A program made the position numbers and the translations under genes. The notes under the pieces were generated by a model. The model made no database searches. It saw nothing but the letters and a program-made list of their open reading frames with translations, and was not told where the DNA came from. Shown piece by piece: positions 59,921-64,000 of a stretch of 64,000 nucleotides of DNA (position 1 is its first letter; each line of letters starts with the position of its first letter). The stretch is from Algoriphagus marincola DSM 16067 (GTDB taxonomy: Bacteria > Bacteroidota > Bacteroidia > Cytophagales > Cyclobacteriaceae), in assembly GCF_000429405.1 (NCBI RefSeq), contig NZ_AUBU01000006.1, forward strand, positions 186,001 through 250,000, in the 5' to 3' direction.

Positions 59921-60874
59921 TTACTTGGCCCATTGAAATGATTCAGCAAGGCTTTTGAAAGAATAGCCCGTTTCAGCTTTGACTTTCTGATTGTCATAGT
60001 GGATTTCTAATCGGGAGAGCATTGCTGTTTTTTTATTGAGTGGAATCTTGGAAATTCTCAAAAATCGGCTGAACCCTGCATACCAAACGGCCAGTCTGAG
60101 CAAATTATCTGGCAGGGCTTTGCTGGGAGCTTTTTTCCCAAAGGTATGGGCCATTTTTTCAAAAAAGGATTGGTAGGAAACAGATCCTGCACTGAGAATA
60201 TAGCGTTGACCCCATTTTTGTTTTTCAAAAAGGATCCGGGAGACTTTCGCCGCATCCCGCACGTCGATATAGTTGACGCTTCCCTTGGGATAGTAGCTTT
60301 TCTGCTCCAAAACATAGTCATAGATCGCAGTGCTGCTTCGCTGATGGGAGATCTTGCCTAAGATGATTGAGGGATTTACAATTAATACCTGAAGTCCTTC
60401 CTGCTCTCCCCGCCATACTTCCAACTCTGCCTCATACTTGGAGCAGGCATATTCGGTATTCAGTGGAGAATCGGTCCATTTGAATTTTTCATCTACGCGA
60501 TGGATCTCTGAACTTCTTCCGATTGCTGCCACGGAGGATACATGGATCAGCTTAGGAATCCCAACTTGGATCATGGCATTCACCAGGTTCCGGGTTCCTT
60601 TGACATTCGTCTGATACAGAGTATCAGAGTCTCTTGGATTAAAAGACACCAATCCTGCTGCGTGGATGACTAGGTCCATCCCTTCTAATGCTTCCTCTAG
60701 AGACTGCTGATCATTTAAGTCCGCTTCTTTCCATTGAATAGATAGATCGAGTTCGTCCACCAGTCTGGTTGAAGAATTGGGTCTTTTGATGCCATGAATT
60801 TTTCCAAGAGAAGAGAACTCAGCCGCTAAAAAACTACCGAAAAGTCCCGTGATTCCCGTAATGAGGATATTCAT
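59921..60874 (-). CDS. NAD-dependent epimerase/dehydratase (extended SDR)
   Basis: This 317-aa Rossmann-fold protein shows ILITGITGLFGSFLA at residues 3-17, DLVIHAAGLVSF near 71, and the YxxxK active-site motif YACSKYEAELE near 142. The C-terminal region has AGSVSYQSFFEKMAH. It likely acts on nucleotide-sugars or steroid-like substrates; the operon with rfbC and a CpsB-type phosphatase favours a polysaccharide role. It begins 7 bp after the phosphatase gene. Confidence 0.86.
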   Translation of the reverse strand: MNILITGITGLFGSFLAAEFSSLGKIHGIKRPNSSTRLVDELDLSIQWKEADLNDQQSLEEALEGMDLVIHAAGLVSFNPRDSDTLYQTNVKGTRNLVNAMIQVGIPKLIHVSSVAAIGRSSEIHRVDEKFKWTDSPLNTEYACSKYEAELEVWRGEQEGLQVLIVNPSIILGKISHQRSSTAIYDYVLEQKSYYPKGSVNYIDVRDAAKVSRILFEKQKWGQRYILSAGSVSYQSFFEKMAHTFGKKAPSKALPDNLLRLAVWYAGFSRFLRISKIPLNKKTAMLSRLEIHYDNQKVKAETGYSFKSLAESFQWAK

Positions 60875-60881
60875 CGAAGAG

Positions 60882-61628
60882 TTAGAGTTGGGTGTTGAGC
60901 CAGGAAGATTCTTTGATCTTGGAGTAGTATCGGGTTGCCGAAAGGGTTTTGAGCATATCCACGTATCGCTGATTGTGACAGTCTGAGCCTAAAAACCTAA
61001 CATTCCCGGTATCGATGAGGCTTTCTGCAAAGTCTTTGACATGCTTAGAATAAAAGCCAGTCAAAGAAAGCATATTCACCTGAAGAAGAATATTGCGCTC
61101 GAGGATTTCCTCTTGGAGTTTTTTATCAGCGATCAGGTATTGATATCTTTCAGGATGGGCAAATACAGGCTTATAACCGGCCATTTCCATTTGAAAAAAG
61201 GATTCGAGAAGCATTTGGGGCTTATTGATAAATCCTGTCTCGACAAGGACATAATTGTCTCCGAAAGAGAGTAATTTTTCTCCGGATTTTACTTTCTCCA
61301 AAAAGATCTCGTCCAAGTAATACTCCGCGGCAGCTTCGATCTCAATGTCCAAACCCTCTTTTTTCACGGCTCTTCGCAGGTCTTCCAGACCCATCTGAAT
61401 AGTTTCTGGGGTGTTTCGATAGTATTCAGACATGACGTGAGGAGTCGTGATCAGCTTGCTGAGTCCTAGATCTGACAACTCACGGATAAGAGTCAGGGAT
61501 TCCTCCATGGTCTTTGAGCCATCATCGATGCCCGGGATCAAATGGGAGTGCATATCTGCTCTCAACCAACTCAAATCAAGTTCCTCTACCTCTACCGGTT
61601 TACGCTTTAGAAAATCAAGTATTCCCAC
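60882..61628 (-). CDS. CpsB/CapC-type PHP-domain tyrosine phosphatase
   Basis: This 248-aa metal-dependent PHP phosphatase has metal motifs ADMHSHLIPGIDDGS near residue 25, ITTPHVMSEYYRNTP near 59, FAHPERYQYLI near 152 and LGSDCHNQRY near 210. It removes phosphate from tyrosine kinases (Wzc-like) that control capsule or EPS export. It lies between rfbC (3 bp) and the epimerase (7 bp). It supports an EPS regulatory function, though no Wzc is in the window. Confidence 0.9.
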   Translation of the reverse strand: MGILDFLKRKPVEVEELDLSWLRADMHSHLIPGIDDGSKTMEESLTLIRELSDLGLSKLITTPHVMSEYYRNTPETIQMGLEDLRRAVKKEGLDIEIEAAAEYYLDEIFLEKVKSGEKLLSFGDNYVLVETGFINKPQMLLESFFQMEMAGYKPVFAHPERYQYLIADKKLQEEILERNILLQVNMLSLTGFYSKHVKDFAESLIDTGNVRFLGSDCHNQRYVDMLKTLSATRYYSKIKESSWLNTQL

Positions 61629-61631
61629 TTC

Positions 61632-62186
61632 TTATAATCCTCCTCCAGATTGTTCTTTGAATTCCTGCAAACTTGGCCATTTTTGATCTTTTTCGGAAAT
61701 AATTGGCTCACTCACTTTCCAATCGATTCCCAAAGCCGGGTCATTCCATCGAATTCCGCCTTCACTTGGAAAGTGATAATATTCAGAACATTTGTAAAGA
61801 AAAATCGCGTCCTCTAAAACAGAAAACCCATGAGCAAAACCAACCGGAACGTAAAGCAAGTTGTGAAGCTGTGCATCCAGAAGGACCGTGTGAGACTGTC
61901 CAAAAGTTGGAGAGCCCTTTCTTAAATCTACGGCTACATCCAACACTTTTCCTTGTACGACTCGGACCAATTTTGCTTGTGCGTATGGGGCTCTCTGAAA
62001 GTGAAGTCCTCGAACGGTTCCCTTTTGAGAAAAGGATTGATTATCTTGTTTCCAATCGACGGATATTCCCACTTCATCAAACCAGTCTTTTCGGAAAGAT
62101 TCAAAGAAGTATCCTCTTGGGTCCTCAAAGATTTTTGGTCTTATCTCGACCAAACCGTCGAGTTTGGTGGTAATAATATTTGGCAT
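61632..62186 (-). CDS. rfbC: dTDP-4-dehydrorhamnose 3,5-epimerase
   Basis: This 184-aa cupin-fold epimerase makes the third step of dTDP-L-rhamnose synthesis. It shows IFEDPRGYFFESFRKDWF near residue 19, VRGLHFQRAPYAQAKLVRVV near 57 (catalytic His), and YVPVGFAHGFSVLEDA near 112. Length is usual. It is the first gene of the trio with cpsB-like and the epimerase. rfbA, rfbB and rfbD are not in the window, so they are elsewhere. The rhamnosyltransferase-like gene at 4.4-5.5 kb may use its product. Confidence 0.93.
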   Translation of the reverse strand: MPNIITTKLDGLVEIRPKIFEDPRGYFFESFRKDWFDEVGISVDWKQDNQSFSQKGTVRGLHFQRAPYAQAKLVRVVQGKVLDVAVDLRKGSPTFGQSHTVLLDAQLHNLLYVPVGFAHGFSVLEDAIFLYKCSEYYHFPSEGGIRWNDPALGIDWKVSEPIISEKDQKWPSLQEFKEQSGGGL

Positions 62187-62356
62187 GGGGGAAGAGTTTG
62201 ACGCTTTAAAATAAGTATTCCGTAGACGAGTATCCTAATCAATATCGTGGAATTATCCCGACATTTGTTGTTAAAACTTGACTTGCTGTCGATTGAGACT
62301 TTAGAAAAGCTGAACTATTGACGCGAAGTCTACATTATTCAAGAAGAAAAGATACT

Positions 62357-63619
62357 ATGAGTAAATATTCAAGAAAACTTCAAAAACTGTTTGATACCGC
62401 GCCTAGGCAGGAGACTGCTGTATTGGTTTCGCTGATTCGTCAGCAGCAGTCGGACTTTGAAGTAGAAGAACATCTGGAAGAGCTGTCGTTTTTGGCAGAG
62501 ACTTTAGGCGTAAAAGCGGTTTATCGTTTTACCCAACGGATGGAAAAACCCGATATACGCACATTTATCGGTAAGGGAAAGCTGGAAGAAATTTTGGCCT
62601 ATATCACGCATTTTGAAGTGGATATGGTCATTTTTGATGATGATTTGAGTCCTTCACAGATGAAAAACCTTGAAAACGAACTCAAGGTGAAAGTCTATGA
62701 CCGCTCCTTATTGATTTTGGATATTTTTCTTCAACGCGCCCAAACCGCCCAAGCCAAAACCCAGGTTGAGCTAGCTCGCTATCAATATTTGCTTCCCCGT
62801 CTTACCCGAATGTGGACACACTTGGAGCGTCAGCGAGGAGGTACATCGACTCGTGGTGGTGCGGGTGAAAAGGAGATCGAGACGGATAAGCGGGATATTC
62901 GAAATAAGATTACGCTGCTGAAGCAAAAGCTCAGACAAATAGAAAAGCAGGGTGAGACTCAGCGAAAAGGAAGAAAGGGGATTGTCAGAGTGGCTTTGGT
63001 TGGTTATACCAATGTGGGAAAAAGTACGCTGATGAACCTGATTACCAAAACGGATATTTTGGCTGAGAACAAGCTTTTTGCTACGGTAGATTCTACTGTT
63101 CGCAAGGTAGTGTTGGAGCAAATTCCATTTCTTCTCTCAGATACAGTTGGTTTTATTCGAAAGCTGCCGACCCACTTGATAGAGTCATTTAAGTCCACCC
63201 TGGATGAGATTCGTGAGGCCGATCTTTTGGTCCACGTGGTAGATATTTCTCATCCAAACTACGAAGATCATATTGCAGTGGTGAATCAAACACTTCGGGA
63301 AATAAATGCCGGTGATAAACCCATTCTTTTGGTTTTCAACAAAATAGATCTAGTTGAAACCATGCCTTCTGAAGAGAAAATCATGGAAATGTCCGAGATG
63401 GATCTTCAGGATGCAGACTTTAAGGATTTTGGGGCATTGGCTGAGGCGTATAAGAAGAAAACCGGTATCGAGCCGGTATTTATGGCTGCCGGTTCTGGAC
63501 AAAACGTGGATTTATTCCGAGAACGCCTGACCGAAGAAGTCAAAAAGCAACATTTAAAGATTTATCCACACTATCTGGGTGATGAAGTAATTTCATTCGA
63601 AGGAAAAGAGAATGCATAA
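62357..63619 (+). CDS. hflX: Ribosome-associated GTPase HflX
   Basis: This 420-aa protein has an N-terminal HflX domain (VYRFTQRMEKPDIRTFIGKG near 50-69) and a G domain: GYTNVGKSTLMN near residue 216, DTVGFIRKLP near 263, and NKIDL near 331. It splits stalled ribosomes under stress. I start at ATG 62357 (MSKYSRKL); the longer frame from TTG 62318 adds 13 residues with no family support. It ends at a bidirectional terminator before a TonB receptor. Confidence 0.94.
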   Translation: MSKYSRKLQKLFDTAPRQETAVLVSLIRQQQSDFEVEEHLEELSFLAETLGVKAVYRFTQRMEKPDIRTFIGKGKLEEILAYITHFEVDMVIFDDDLSPSQMKNLENELKVKVYDRSLLILDIFLQRAQTAQAKTQVELARYQYLLPRLTRMWTHLERQRGGTSTRGGAGEKEIETDKRDIRNKITLLKQKLRQIEKQGETQRKGRKGIVRVALVGYTNVGKSTLMNLITKTDILAENKLFATVDSTVRKVVLEQIPFLLSDTVGFIRKLPTHLIESFKSTLDEIREADLLVHVVDISHPNYEDHIAVVNQTLREINAGDKPILLVFNKIDLVETMPSEEKIMEMSEMDLQDADFKDFGALAEAYKKKTGIEPVFMAAGSGQNVDLFRERLTEEVKKQHLKIYPHYLGDEVISFEGKENA

Positions 63620-63648
63620 AATCATATTAAAAAATCAATAACTATTGA

Positions 63649-63690
63649 AAAAGGGTCCTGTAAATTAGAATGCAGGACCCTTTTATTTTA
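63649..63690. terminator. Bidirectional intrinsic terminator
   Basis: A 12-bp perfect stem (AAAAGGGTCCTG / CAGGACCCTTTT) with a 12-nt loop and T-rich flanks serves hflX on the plus strand and the TonB receptor gene on the minus strand. Confidence 0.93.
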
Positions 63691-63696
63691 CAAGGT

Positions 63697-64000
63697 TTAG
63701 AATTTCAATTTCAACCCAAGCAAGAAATTTGTTCCTGCCTGAGGATAATAGAAGTTCTCTGTGATCAATTCACGTCCATTTCCTCCAGGTACAAAATAGC
63801 TAAAGGTATAGCCGTTTGGCTCGTAGAGTTCATTGAAGATATTATTGATGAGCAAGTTGATCTCCAACCCTTTGAAATACCGTGGTTGAGTCGAATAGCT
63901 AATTCGAAGGTCGTTGGTAAAGAAGGCGTCCAATGAGCGGTCCACATTCGAGGTGTTGTCAAGGAATTGTCGGCCTACATATTTGCTAAACCAATTGACT
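63697..64000 (-). CDS. TonB-dependent receptor, C-terminal end (cut by window edge)
   Basis: About 100 residues of the 3' end are visible; the frame is open to the window edge. The reading KYVGRQFLDNTSNVDRSL, GLEINLLINNIFNELYEPNG and the final NFLLGLKLKF with a terminal aromatic are the classic TonB-receptor barrel end (the last strand ends in F). Upstream is outside the window. It imports a siderophore, vitamin or carbohydrate through TonB; the ligand cannot be told. It is terminated by the 63649 hairpin. Confidence 0.9.
   Translation of the reverse strand, partial: VNWFSKYVGRQFLDNTSNVDRSLDAFFTNDLRISYSTQPRYFKGLEINLLINNIFNELYEPNGYTFSYFVPGGNGRELITENFYYPQAGTNFLLGLKLKF

Noticed and set aside
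1..64000. CRISPR arrays, tRNA/rRNA genes, insertion sequences, prophage or defence systems
   Set aside because: No evenly spaced short repeats with unique spacers, no cloverleaf or rRNA sequence, no transposase, integrase, phage or nuclease-type defence gene was seen on either strand.

Overview
The window looks like chromosomal DNA of a Bacteroidota bacterium, most likely a Cytophagales member of the Cyclobacteriaceae (Algoriphagus-like). The evidence is a gliding lipoprotein GldD, a SprB-repeat protein with a gliding-associated C-terminal sorting domain next to a PorP/SprF protein, a SusC/RagA-like TonB receptor end, a kynurenine operon for NAD synthesis, Bacteroidota-type promoters (TTTG, 19-21 nt, TAnnTTTG) and frequent TTG/GTG starts. 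The genus is an inference. I see no rRNA, tRNA, CRISPR, prophage or insertion sequence.

Layout. 1-5.5 kb: five overlapping plus-strand genes for surface polysaccharide (a Wzy/ligase-like membrane protein cut by the window edge, three GT4 glycosyltransferases, a methyltransferase). 5.5-6.4 kb: a non-coding stretch built of a 347-bp element repeated at 354-bp spacing. 6.4-12.8 kb: recG, an APH-fold kinase, a sodium/solute symporter, gldD and a DinB pseudogene with two in-frame stops. 12.8-16.7 kb: operon haaO-kynU-kmo-nitroreductase. 16.8-21.3 kb: M19 dipeptidase plus a TPK-like protein, then DUF4382-ribD-msrC and a fasciclin protein. 21.5-27 kb: pheS and the type IX secretion/gliding pair. 27-35.5 kb: an Fe-S photolyase, membrane proteins, a TolB-like lipoprotein, an M28 peptidase, a chitinase and a GNAT protein. 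35.5-49.9 kb: mostly minus-strand housekeeping and envelope genes (rpiB, tatC, glyA, rsmI, ppiD, lptC, coaX and others). 49.9-59.8 kb: anmK, glutamate dehydrogenase, nhaD, tag, alr, aroE, a DUF368 polyprenyl-phosphate transporter, a phosphosulfolactate synthase and a TPR protein. 59.9-64 kb: a second envelope-sugar operon (rfbC, CpsB-type phosphatase, epimerase), hflX and the 3' end of a TonB-dependent receptor.

How the genes connect. Many serve the cell envelope: polysaccharide assembly at both ends, LPS transport (lptC), periplasmic folding (ppiD), peptidoglycan precursors and recycling (alr, anmK, DUF368), and T9SS/gliding. The kyn operon feeds quinolinate to NAD synthesis. coaX, ribD and the pterin dehydratase serve cofactor metabolism.

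The most unusual structure is at 22.8-26 kb. The leader of the SprB-repeat gene and the leader of the porP gene are copies of each other at a constant offset of 2803 bp, with no net indel from about 22767/25570 through the start codons. The similarity continues in register into the first 38 codons. The predicted N-terminus of the PorP protein therefore looks like the 5' end of an adhesin gene joined in frame to the PorP signal peptide.
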